64,000 bases of DNA from Corticium candelabrum (lineage: Eukaryota > Porifera > Homoscleromorpha > Homosclerophorida > Plakinidae): contig NC_085093.1 of the NCBI RefSeq assembly GCF_963422355.1, forward strand, positions 6,018,852-6,082,851, given 5' to 3'. The notes beneath the pieces were generated by a model, which was not told the origin of the DNA, ran no database searches, and saw only the letters and a list, made by a program, of their open reading frames with translations. The translations under genes and the position numbers were made by a program. Shown piece by piece: positions 13,467-22,596 of the stretch; within the stretch, counting starts at the first letter, position 1; every line of letters begins with the position of its first letter.

Positions 13467-14081
13467 ATGGCGTATCTCCAGCCACCACAACCCATGGCGA
13501 GTGGTATGACGTCGCCGGCCACGACGTGGAAAAAATGGCGCCAAAGGTTTGAGACATTTCTCACAGCAGCAGGACGGCAGGCAGCACGAGACGAAGAGAA
13601 GATAGCTCTGCTGCTCCACGCAGTGGGGGAAGAGGGCGTCGATGTGTTCAGCACATTCACCTTTACGGCGGAGGACAAGACGGAAGACGGTCAGCGCAAG
13701 TACGCTGTTGTTTTGGCGAAATTCGACGAGTATTACGCTCCTAAGACGAACGTGACGTACGAACGTCATAGATTCTTCACGAGAAGTCGTCAGCCCGGTG
13801 AGACTGTGGATAAGTTTGTGACTGACCTGCGAATACTCGCACAGACGTGTGAATTTGACGCACTGACAGACAGCCTAATCAAAGACAGGGTCGTGTGTGG
13901 CATCGGTGATTCAATGTTAACGGAGCGACTGTTACGTGTTGACGATTTGGATCTGCCAAAGGCGATACGCATCTGCCGGGCCGCAGAAGTCTCACAGGAG
14001 CAGCTGAGAAGGTTGGACGAGTCAGCAGCCGTTCAGTCAGTAGAAGCCATGCGGGTGTCACGTGACAAGCCACGTGACTAG
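13467..14081 (+). CDS. Gypsy Gag (capsid part) ending at an amber codon
   Basis: The 204-codon frame starts at ATG 13467, 18 bp after the LTR. Residues about 20-150 look like a retrotransposon Gag: TWKKWRQRFETFLTAAG, a helical region, then RHRFFTRSRQPGETVDKFVTDLRILAQTCEF. The frame ends RDKPRD followed by TAG at 14079-14081. The pol frame continues in exactly the same register after the stop, beginning PRQQPSARC with the zinc knuckles. Either the element reads through the amber codon at low efficiency or this copy carries a fresh nonsense mutation. A stop placed before the nucleocapsid knuckles is not the usual retroviral arrangement, where it follows them. Confidence 0.85.
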   Translation: MAYLQPPQPMASGMTSPATTWKKWRQRFETFLTAAGRQAARDEEKIALLLHAVGEEGVDVFSTFTFTAEDKTEDGQRKYAVVLAKFDEYYAPKTNVTYERHRFFTRSRQPGETVDKFVTDLRILAQTCEFDALTDSLIKDRVVCGIGDSMLTERLLRVDDLDLPKAIRICRAAEVSQEQLRRLDESAAVQSVEAMRVSRDKPRD

Positions 14082-17000
14082 CCTCGTCAGCAGCCAAGCG
14101 CTCGATGTTCCCGGTGCGGACGAAGCCATGGCCCTTACACGCAATGTCCTGCTAAAGGAAAAATCTGTCACAAATGCAAGGGATATGATCACTTTTCAGT
14201 TGTTTGTCGTACCAAATCGGGACACATCCAGTCAGTAGACGCGACGGTTGACACAGTTGGCAAAGGAGAAACACACCCCCAGGCGTCACAGCAGGTTAGC
14301 AGTATTACTACGGAGACAGAGGTTGCTCCATCTCTGTTCATTGCTGCGTTAGATCACGACAGCAACAGTTGGAAGGTACCTATCTCAACCAATGGATCAG
14401 TAGTCACATTTAAGTTGGACACGGGGGCGCAAGTGAACGTTCTCCCAAGGAAGATATATCGGCAGCTGCACAAAAAGCCTACAATAAAGCCGGCTAACGC
14501 ACGAATCATGGCTTATGGTTCAGATATGCCGTTGCCGTTAGATGGCCAATGTGTGTGTCAAGTCAGAGTACGTGAAGGAATGACCAAAACTATCAGATTC
14601 TATATTACATCAGTCCAGGCGGAGCCAATTCTGGGTTTGTCTGCCTGTCTAGATTTGGAGCTTATCAAGCCACTCTGCTCAATTTCCTCTGAGGCCCCTC
14701 CTACCAGTCCGACGAGAGAAGATCATTCAGGGGAGACATCCGTCCCAATTGCTGTTGCCTACAGTGACCTGTTTCATGGGATTGGCCGTTTACATCAGTA
14801 TCCCCATACAATTAGGTTGCAAGCCAACACAATACCGAGAGCAGTGGCCAGTCCTCGACGAGTCGCATACCCATTGATGTCAAAGGTCAAGGAGGAGCTG
14901 GGTCGAATGCTAACGGCTGGCATCATTGAAGAAGTAGTTCAACCAACACCATGGGTGAGTCCAATGGTTCCGGTCTTGAAAAAAGACGGAAAGGTACGTA
15001 TTTGTGTTGATTACACCGAATTGAATAAGTCAGTGGACAGGGAAAGATTCCAATTACCCGTCGCAGATGATGTATTTGCTAAAATGAGCGGAGCACAGTA
15101 TTTTACTACTCTAGATGCTGCCTCAGGATTCTGGCAGATTCCCTTGTCTCCTGCTAGCTGCGAACTTACCACATTTATCACTCCATTTGGGAGGTATCAA
15201 TTTAGACGTTTGCCCTTCGGTATCACCTCGGGTCCAGAAGTTTTCCACCGTTCAATGAAGCACATGTTGGCCGACATTGAGGGGACAGACTGTTTCATTG
15301 ATGACGTCATCGTTTGGGGTGCCACGGAAAAGGAGCATGACGAACGGTTGCGCCGGGTTTTAGATCGTTGCAAGCAAAACGGGCTTAGACTCAATCCCTT
15401 AAAATGTCGTTTTCGGCAAAGTCAGGTGAAATATTTTGGCCACGTAGTTGACCGGGATGGAGTTCATGCGGATGGTGAAAAGATTCACGCAGTTACATCT
15501 ATGCCTAAACCTAAGGATCGTGAGGAGTTGCGGCGGTACATGGGCATGATCGCGTATTTAGCAAAATTTCTGCCACATCACTCTCAGGTGTCGGGCCCCC
15601 TTCGAGAGCTATTGAGAAAGGAAACCGCATGGGTGTGGACTCCCGCCCACGATGAGGCTTACGACCGCTTGCAGGCCTTGATAACTAAGTCACCTGTGTT
15701 GGCCTACTATTCGCCAGAGGCTCCAATCACGGTATCTGCAGATGCGTCCTCATATGGAATAGGGGCAGTACTGCTTCAAACACAAGCGAATGGACGCAAG
15801 GCTCCTATCTGCTATGCATCCAGGGCACTCACTCCGACCGAACAACGTTACTCCCAGATAGAAAAGGAGGCCCTGGCGATGGTTTGGGCGTGCGAAAAGT
15901 TCGAGTGCTATCTTCTTGGCCAACCGCAACTGTTTGTGATAGAAACGGACCACCAACCACTACAAACAGTCATGAACGTACAGGATATCGATCAGTGTCC
16001 CCCACGCCTACAGCGGTTAAAGATGCGAATGATGCGTTTTCTTTGCCATGTTACCTACGTGCCAGGAAAGTTGTTGGCAGTCGCAGATACGCTCTCTCGC
16101 AGCCCAGTTGGTAAAGCTGATGATACACTAGAGGAGATGGTAGAAGAGTACGTCTGGTCAATCGCTTCTGTATGGCCTGTATCAGATTTCATGCGCGAAC
16201 GAATTCGCCAAGAAACTTCAAAGGACCCGCTGCTAGTCAAGCTGCAAGACATATTACGTACCAGGTGGCCAACAACAATACATCAGCTAAGTCCGGAGTT
16301 GCGTCCGTTGTGGAGTGCCCGACATCTCTTTTCCGCGGTTGAAGGTATAGTGTTACGCGGCAGCCAAATAGTGATACCGAAGAGTTTACGCCAAGACATT
16401 GCCCAGCGAGCTCACGAGGGTCATTTGGGTGTTTGCAAAACCAAACACCGGGCGAGAGAGGTAGTCTGGTGGCCAGGCATGAATACCCAGTTGGAGACGA
16501 TGGTGGCCAATTGTGAAATATGCGCAAAGTATCGAAACCAACAGCGAAAGGAGCCATTATGCTCTTCACCACTGCCTGAGCGACCTTGGCAGAGCGTCTC
16601 TGCTGACCTGTTCCAGTGGCGAGAAGCACACTATTTACTAGTAGTGGACCATTATTCCAGATTTCCGGAAGTTCACAAATTGGCTAGCCTGCAGTGCCAA
16701 AGTACTATCAAGGCCCTGAAGCAAATGTTTGCCTGCCACGGTATTCCGAATAGGTTACACAGTGATAACGGTCCGCAGTTCGCCAGTAGAGAATTCAGGC
16801 AATTTGCCCATAAGTATGGCTTTCAGCACACTACTTCTTCTCCGCTACACCCACAGGGTAACGGACTAGTAGAAAGGGCTGTCCACACTGTCAAAGATCT
16901 CCTCGCAAAGTCGAGAGATTCGGGAGAGGATTTTTACCTGGCGCTATTGGCATACCGGGCTACCCCACACGATACCACTTCGTTAGCTCCAGCGCACCTC

Positions 17001-17507
17001 CTAATGGGCCGACGACTTCGCACTACATTACCCTCTTGGCCTTCTGTTTTACAGCCGGAGTTGGTCCCCAGACCTACCATAGAAGCCTGTGACGAGAAAA
17101 GAAAACGCCAACAGGCAGGGTACTATGACCGGCGACATGGAGCCAAGGCACTTCTGCCCTTAAAACAGGGAGATCCCGTTTTGGTGTGGGACATGAGCTC
17201 CCAAAAGTGGCTAATACCAGCTATTGTACAGAGTAAGGTACATGATCGGTCTTATCAGGTAAAGACAAACACAGGCGTGGTTTTGAGGCGAAACAGGCAC
17301 CAGCTACGCAAGCGGGCGAACGGCGATCCCAGACGGAACCCCCCAGATGAGGATGATGAGAATGACGGAGAGGAAGACGACGTACCTGCAGCAGACCCAC
17401 ATCAGGAAATCCAGCCAGTGCCGGTGACAGCACCTCCAGCAAACACCACGGTGACAAGATATGGAAGGGAAGTCCACCCACCTGCTTGGCGAACTGAGTA
17501 TGTCTAA
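14082..17507 (+). CDS. Gypsy Pol: zinc knuckles, protease, RT, RNase H, integrase
   Basis: The frame is open from the codon after the gag amber stop to TAA at 17505. In order it shows two CCHC knuckles (CSRCGRSHGPYTQC near 14118 and CHKCKGYDHFSVVC near 14175), a protease active site LDTGAQVNVL (14415), and an RT with YTELNKSVD (15012), FTTLDAASGFWQIPL (15103) and catalytic FIDDVIVWG (15294). An RNase H with VSADASSYGIGAVLL (15735) and TDHQPL (15948) follows. The integrase has an HHCC finger (HEGHLGVCKTKH to CEIC, about 16415-16520) and the D-D-E residues in SADLFQW (16601), HSDNGPQF (16759) and NGLVERAV (16861). The tail is acidic (DEDDENDGEEDD) with no clear chromodomain. All catalytic residues I can check are present, so apart from the upstream amber codon it looks competent. 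Confidence 0.93.
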   Translation, partial: PRQQPSARCSRCGRSHGPYTQCPAKGKICHKCKGYDHFSVVCRTKSGHIQSVDATVDTVGKGETHPQASQQVSSITTETEVAPSLFIAALDHDSNSWKVPISTNGSVVTFKLDTGAQVNVLPRKIYRQLHKKPTIKPANARIMAYGSDMPLPLDGQCVCQVRVREGMTKTIRFYITSVQAEPILGLSACLDLELIKPLCSISSEAPPTSPTREDHSGETSVPIAVAYSDLFHGIGRLHQYPHTIRLQANTIPRAVASPRRVAYPLMSKVKEELGRMLTAGIIEEVVQPTPWVSPMVPVLKKDGKVRICVDYTELNKSVDRERFQLPVADDVFAKMSGAQYFTTLDAASGFWQIPLSPASCELTTFITPFGRYQFRRLPFGITSGPEVFHRSMKHMLADIEGTDCFIDDVIVWGATEKEHDERLRRVLDRCKQNGLRLNPLKCRFRQSQVKYFGHVVDRDGVHADGEKIHAVTSMPKPKDREELRRYMGMIAYLAKFLPHHSQVSGPLRELLRKETAWVWTPAHDEAYDRLQALITKSPVLAYYSPEAPITVSADASSYGIGAVLLQTQANGRKAPICYASRALTPTEQRYSQIEKEALAMVWACEKFECYLLGQPQLFVIETDHQPLQTVMNVQDIDQCPPRLQRLKMRMMRFLCHVTYVPGKLLAVADTLSRSPVGKADDTLEEMVEEYVWSIASVWPVSDFMRERIRQETSKDPLLVKLQDILRTRWPTTIHQLSPELRPLWSARHLFSAVEGIVLRGSQIVIPKSLRQDIAQRAHEGHLGVCKTKHRAREVVWWPGMNTQLETMVANCEICAKYRNQQRKEPLCSSPLPERPWQSVSADLFQWREAHYLLVVDHYSRFPEVHKLASLQCQSTIKALKQMFACHGIPNRLHSDNGPQFASREFRQFAHKYGFQHTTSSPLHPQGNGLVERAVHTVKDLLAKSRDSGEDFYLALLAYRATPHDTTSLAPAHLLMGRRLRTTLPSWPSVLQPELVPRPTIEACDEKRKRQQAGYYDRRHGAKALLPLKQGDPVLVWDMSSQKWLIPAIVQSKVHDRSYQVKTNTGVVLRRNRHQLRKRANGDPRRNPPDEDDENDGEEDDVPAADPHQEIQPVPVTAPPANTTVTRYGREVHPPAWRTEYV

Positions 17508-17609
17508 CAAATAGATCAGTGAGCAGACCGTCGTTTGATTAATTAAGCCAGTAGTTTGTTGTGTTCCTTTTGTTGTTGTTTTCGCGACCTTAGTTCTTAA
17601 AGAGGGAGA

Positions 17610-17769
17610 TGTAACAAATGGTAATTACTAATAGTAGTGACTTTACAGTAAGGGTTACATACGGGGTTTTGGGGGTACAGTAGTCCGAAGGTCACGGGTT
17701 AGAGACCATCGCAATACAGTGTCTTGTCTGGCTTACGACCAGTTCCCGTGTGATCTGCGTTGCTTTACA
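17610..17769 (+). repeat. Gypsy 3' LTR
   Basis: 160 bp, identical by eye to the 5' LTR. Preceded by the polypurine tract and followed by the GTTCC duplication. Confidence 0.95.
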
Positions 17770-17828
17770 GTTCCTGCAGCAGATATTATACAAAAAGTAA
17801 TTCTTTTATGGTTGGATCTGACTTGACA

Positions 17829-19029
17829 TATATCAGTTCCTCCTAACCAGATTGAACATGACTGACAGTATACTTAATTTAAATCACGCGAACTGTTACC
17901 TTGCAGGGCGATGATGTACGTCCTAATAAAATAAGAAGTCTGCCTACTTTTACAAGGTGTACACATGCTTTTTCTGCACTTCCTCTAGTTTCAATTGCCT
18001 AGCTAGAAGTTTGAAAGTGAATAAAAAGTGAGTGTTACAAATATGTCCAAAGCTGTAAAATAGAATGCAAAAACCTGCATGAATATAATTAGCATTTCTA
18101 GAAATATACCGTGAGAACTGTGAGTGACTGGTGTTCTGAAGATTCCTTCAACTGGCAGCCGACTGGGAAGGACTTTCCTACGTTCCTGTTGTCTGAGTCA
18201 GGGACTCCTATTGCAAGTGCTTTTATAAATCTACACATTCTAGATCTAGATCAACATTATTTTCCATTTTGTAAGAAAACCAAAGTGCCCAAGCGCAGCC
18301 TCTTCCGGTTTCTTCTAGCTATTTCATCGAAAACACTTCTTCGAGCCATGCCTACTCTTTTGTCATCTTCCAGTATACGAGTACACTCTTCTAAGAAGAG
18401 ACAGACGAGGTTATGAAATGCACTTTGAGTGTAACAAGCAACATATCCTGCCCAATAGTGGAATCAACTCAAGGTCAATTAAGGATAGTTGATCTTATGA
18501 ATTTACGTGATGATCTCTGGCCAAACTTGTTGTTAACATGTGACATTGAAGAAGAAACGTAATTAAGCAAGTTACTAGAAATTGAAGGAACATAATTGAT
18601 TTAATTTTTGATAACATACGTTGTGTCTTCCCCTCTACTTATTCCATTCACATCAAATATTTTCATATCTCCTTAATGCAACTGAGCACACACAAACCTA
18701 AGACGTGCTTTTTGAAGTCCTTCCATAAGCACACCTTGCAGTTGTTGACTACTAGAATGCCTTTTTGAATATGCCCACTACCTAACTAATATCACTCAGT
18801 AAATAATTACCATTAATTAACTCTGCCGCCTAAGTGTCAACTTGATTGTTGGGCTGCTTGTCGTATCTGCTCAATTTTGTGGATTAGTGGGATCAATAAT
18901 ATTGACTATAGGGTACACATACATTTTACGTCAGGTAGGGTCATTCGGCATTTACAAATTACGTAGGCCATAAATTATATTTACTTAGTTCTTGAAAGTA
19001 AGATTCTTGAACTCTTTCTGGTTTGTTAA
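17829..19029. other. Non-coding stretch
   Basis: AT-rich DNA. The plus frame 18111-18416 and the minus-strand reading of 18250-18420 (RSVFDEIARRNRKRLRLG) show no family I recognise. Nothing else is supported. Confidence 0.4.
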
Positions 19030-19035
19030 TTGCAG

Positions 19036-19392
19036 AAGCTGCATAGAAGATCGTCTGCTATAAAATCATCAACGATGATGGATGACAAGGCCAAAGACAA
19101 AGTAAGGCGAATAATGAAGGTAGAAGCAATGTCCTCAGAGGAGTCATGCTCTTCTCTGAGTGAGGACGATCACGACTTCAAAAGGAAGTTTATCCCCCAC
19201 CCACTCGACTGGAGGTCAAAGGAGGCAGACGAACTGTTGACGTCTCTTGACCGGAAGCACGGAAGAAGACAAAGTGCGGCAGCAAAGGCAATGACATCTT
19301 TGAAAGTGACAGGGAAACTTTCAGAAAGACGCATGCCTGTGGGCATTCTGCCCGAATGGGCTGTTAGTCATGATCATGAAGATTCATTTTGA
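19036..19392 (+). CDS. Exon-like ORF of unknown function, paralogue of 3432-3800
   Basis: Open from directly after the acceptor-like TTAATTGCAG (19026-19035) to TGA at 19390. Reads KLHRRSSAIK, a lysine-rich stretch, MSSEESCSSLSEDDHDF, then HPLDWRSKEADELLTSLD, a basic GRRQSAAAKAM and GILPEWAV at the C-terminus. This is probably the terminal exon of a transposon accessory gene rather than a host gene, because a second decayed copy of the same arrangement occurs at 3432. The upstream exons were not found in the AT-rich DNA before it. There is no catalytic motif. Confidence 0.45.
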   Translation, partial: KLHRRSSAIKSSTMMDDKAKDKVRRIMKVEAMSSEESCSSLSEDDHDFKRKFIPHPLDWRSKEADELLTSLDRKHGRRQSAAAKAMTSLKVTGKLSERRMPVGILPEWAVSHDHEDSF

Positions 19393-20396
19393 TTATTGGC
19401 CATGCAGTTTAGACAATGTGTGTGGGCAACAGTGGCAATATTCTTGCATCTGTGCTATACGAAAACTATATGGATATAAATAACAAATACCGGTAATAAT
19501 TATTGGCGTGTCAGAACAAGTTGATATCAATAATCTCGTTCCGTCGAACTTGTTGCTATAACGACCGCGTCTACTGTTTACTGCATGTTTACGTCCGTCC
19601 TAAACGACACTCTAACGCAAGGTTTAATAGACCACTAAACGTGGGCCTAAACGTAACGTAAAGGCGGTCTTTACTATGTTTAGGTGCAAACTAAACCTGC
19701 CTAGACATGATGTTTAGCATAAGCGTAGGAACCGGGGGGCCTAGGGGGCCATGCCCCACCCAATATTTAGCCTCCAAAGCTGTATCAATGCGGCGATTAG
19801 AGCGTCACATAGGACCATCAATCAGGACGGCACTCCAAGGACCAGTATCTGTTAGCCTCGATTCCCCGACCGTTTCTCCGCTGTGTTCTAGCAAATTTTG
19901 GGGGGTCCACTTCACACACACATCCCGGATATATAGCCCGGATAAGTTTAACTTGCACGTGCACGGTAGACCATGCTCACGTGCACGCATGGTTCACGAT
20001 CATGATTTAGTAGTTCGAAATGTGTTGTTATGCTAACAGATCGTGGGAATTGCGCTTTCTCTGCGAGCAGTTACCACACTGAGTAAGCAACAGTGGCAGT
20101 GAAAGGAGAGCCCCAATACGGGGAATGTTGGTGGCTACAAACCGTTTTCTTTGCAGAAATCGACTTTCTCGAGAAACTGTTGACTCCAGAAAAGCTTTAC
20201 GTGATGCAGTTATTATACAAGACGGCAGAGGTTTGTACATTTTGCTAATTAGTTGATAGTAATTGATGAACTAACTATTAATTTATTAGAATATAATATT
20301 TAGTAACATTAAAGCACAATTTATGTATTTATAGTAGTATTTTTAACCTTAAATATGATTTAATAAATAGTAATTTATAATTTATAAGTGTGTATA
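19393..20396. other. Non-coding stretch
   Basis: 19560-19700 carries several copies of a TAAAC/GTTTA-containing motif in both orientations (for example CTAAACGTGGGCCTAAACGT). Otherwise nothing recognisable. Confidence 0.35.
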
Positions 20397-20787
20397 TACA
20401 GTAGTGGACAAAAGTATTTGCTGGGCAAGAAATTTCAAGGGTTTTTCAGGATGTCTGTGTTTGGGTGGAAGCACAAAATACTAATAAAGCGACTTCTTGG
20501 TCAATGTTTGTCATGCAATGGCAAAATCGAGACTAATTGGTATAGAATTGAGTCTAAATCAGTTGGTTGTTGCAATTTAAGATTATAGTTACTACCTAGT
20601 TAAAAGCCGAGTAAGTTTACATTACAACTTATCAAAGCATATTCAATGCAAACAATATTACAACCTTTGAAAACAAACTAACTTATCCATTTGTGCTCAT
20701 ATCAGCACCTATTTCCATTCTGTAGGCCAGAATATGGTAAAAAATCAACAAAAAACTACCCGGCAAATACTTTTGTCCACTACTGTA
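20397..20787. mobile_element. Tc1/mariner-type MITE
   Basis: A 387-bp element (20399-20785) has terminal inverted repeats beginning CAGTAGTGGACAAAAGTATT at both ends; about 27 bp match with one mismatch. It is flanked by TA on each side, inside the palindromic context TATATACAG...CTGTATATA. This fits Tc1/mariner insertion at TA. No transposase ORF is inside, so it is non-autonomous. Confidence 0.85.
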
Positions 20788-22056
20788 TATACTAGTAACT
20801 ATTGCAGTAGAACCTGTTTATCAATCATGTACTCTGCTGTTACAGCAATAAATTTGTTTGCATAAGAAATGTGTGGCAAACAGACAGGATTACAGGAAGC
20901 TGTTGATCTGGACAGTCTGTTGCTACAGAACACAGTTTTTCATTAGCCTAAAATACATAGAATCAATCCATGATCCATTTTAACAATAAAATTATAACAC
21001 ACACAATGAAGATGCCTATTTTTCTAGTGGGTGCACAGTTTGCTGGACTTAAAACAGGAATGACTTGTTCTGAACACTCATTCTGAACACTCTAACTACA
21101 ATCTGTTCCTCTCTTTATATCAAGGAATATGAACAATCCAGGACATGTTCTAATTTATATGGTCAATATTGATTGGTGAATAGAGTTTTAGTATTAGATT
21201 TTGTATGTGATCAATATTATTGATTTTGTTTGTTGCAGATTCTAGATGAGTAACCTGGATAACTTCCATTATTGCATCTGCCAGTAGACGAAGTACATGT
21301 GCGGTTTAGGCATAAGTCAACTGTGTTTCAATTAATTAACATTTCTGGATCTCGATAAGGTACTTGCATGCAATGTCTCAGATGTGTGTACTGCACTTGT
21401 AAGTCAAAGAAGGTTTGAATTTTAGTTCATCTTTCGAGATTCTCCACAGAGTTACACAGAAAGTGCCTTTACTTCAGGGAGCTACCGTTACCATTTTTCT
21501 GAAGAAATTAGTGAAACTAAGTTTGTATAGCTGCATTGCATTTTGACTCGTAGTGCTTTCGCTATTGTACTTTGTAAATTTGATAGATTATTTGCTGGAT
21601 CTTTTGGGAGACCAGCCATGCTGAAAGAGATTTGTGAATAAATTTGCATACATCATGTGTATGTCTATTTACCATATATCTATAATGCTCACTTGAATGA
21701 TCTGTCATTCATTGTGTCCCTGGCTGTTAGATTGGGAGTTGCTCTCAGATAGGGCTTCATGTAATTACATGAGGGTTAGCTGTTAAATCAGTAATCTTGG
21801 TTTCAAAACTTGATAAATTACAAAGGGCGGTGTTTCTTTACTATGATGAGTTCTCCAGCTAAGTGTGCGTTTAGACCCGTCGGTTTCTTTCGCGCTCTTT
21901 TCAATTTCGCGACATGTTTGACAATTTTCCGAGCTCTTTTCTTACCGCATTCAAGGGCAGGTGAGATACTGAAGCCGTACGTATGCACACGTACGTGTGT
22001 GTACTACAAGACGCTCTATCTGCACTCATCACGTGTACTTCTTTTTCAACGCACAG
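20788..22056. other. Non-coding stretch
   Basis: AT-rich DNA without a supported coding or repeat feature. The plus frame 21810-22067 (MMSSPAKCAFRPVG) has no recognisable motif. Confidence 0.35.
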
Positions 22057-22341
22057 AGGTCCGTTAGACACCTAAACAGGCAAGATTGTACGAGACTGAT
22101 CTTTCCCAATGTGAGTCCAGAGAAGGGCCAGGTGATCACTGTGCCCAAAGGCACTCACTTCAGCGACCCACACAGCAGCCCAATGATTCCTAATGCGTCT
22201 GTCTGCAGAAATCTGGCTGGTAGCATCAATCAGGAGGCGGGAGACAACACTCAAGCTGGTGAATTCTTATTTGGAGTGTTTGACCTTGAGGAAATTCGAG
22301 AGTTTTTGGCAATACATGAAGCCAAATCCATTGCCTCACAG
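22057..22341 (+). CDS. Possible internal exon of an unknown gene
   Basis: A 285-bp segment is bounded by an acceptor-like CGCACAG at 22050-22056 and a good donor CAGGTATGT at 22339-22346, and it is open in one plus-strand frame (DCTRLIFPNVSPEKGQ, then VFDLEEIREFLAIHEAKS). No domain is recognised. The clean splice borders make it more likely to be an exon than chance, but no neighbouring exons could be assigned. It could belong to a host gene or to a transposon. Confidence 0.3.
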
Positions 22342-22356
22342 GTATGTATGTGAAAT

Positions 22357-22387
22357 TAATTAATTAATTAATTAATTAATTAATTAA
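22357..22387. repeat. (TTAA)n simple repeat
   Basis: Tandem TTAA units in the presumed intron after 22341. A (TTAA)n run offers many piggyBac-type target sites, but no element is seen here. Confidence 0.9.
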
Positions 22388-22538
22388 ATACTAGTAGTTT
22401 GCCAAAGCACACTTGTAGCAGTTCCATGAAAGAGTATCTATAGCAATGTTGTACACACAGAAATATAACACAGGTTGTTATTTTACTTGCAACTCAGTAC
22501 TATACCACATGCTACAGATTGAATGTCATGAGTGCTCA

Positions 22539-22593
<55 letters not shown>
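22539..22593. repeat. (AT)n microsatellite
   Basis: About 27 AT units. Confidence 0.95.

Positions 22594-22596
<3 letters not shown>

Larger units (their letters stand above)
13284..17774 (+). mobile_element. Gypsy/Ty3 LTR retrotransposon, near-intact and young
   Basis: The element (13289-17769, 4,481 bp) has two LTRs of 160 bp that begin TG, end CA and, compared by eye base for base, are identical. The five bases before the 5' LTR (GTTCC, 13284-13288) are repeated after the 3' LTR (17770-17774), a 5-bp target-site duplication. A polypurine tract AAAGAGGGAGA abuts the 3' LTR at 17599-17609. The internal region holds gag and pol in one frame interrupted by a single TAG. It lies in the last exon of the Tnp2-like pseudogene and in the same orientation. 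Identical LTRs imply a recent insertion, well after that gene began to decay. Confidence 0.95.
9932..17828 (+). pseudogene. Multi-exon Tnp2/EnSpm (CACTA)-like transposase pseudogene, split by a Gypsy insertion
   Basis: Plus-strand exons reproduce the order of animal Tnp2-type transposases. They include an acidic N-terminus (10383-10520), a zinc-like FCSRCHEVL...CTNPTC (10809-10875), GPIYRQLS then LTLNTDGVSVFKSS and WPVYLIVNELPPRS (11090-11246), and LAARALLFNMKQYNGEMSCF (11548-11610). Further on are SIDWMHCVLSGVMRTLFGLW (11875-11935), FINRLPRSIKDWTNW (12085-12130), ASEFRSFLLYYSLP (12192-12233), LLQHLPQCVYERGPLWGY (12476-12530), LVHGTRY and a C-terminal block 13110-13283. Consensus-like splice sites separate them (GTAAGT donor at 11249, acceptor AG before 11305, GTAAGA at 12781). 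In-frame stops (TGA near 11137, TAA near 11193, TAG at 11396) show it is dead. The final exon reads up to LVVP at 13288, then resumes after the Gypsy element at 17775 with AADIIQKV and a stop at about 17826. The intron at 10022-10382 holds CA/GACA/CTCA repeats. No CACTA termini were located. Confidence 0.65.

Noticed and set aside
18111-18416. Candidate ORF MRTVSDWCSEDSF...
   Set aside because: No domain, no splice context and low coding character in AT-rich DNA.
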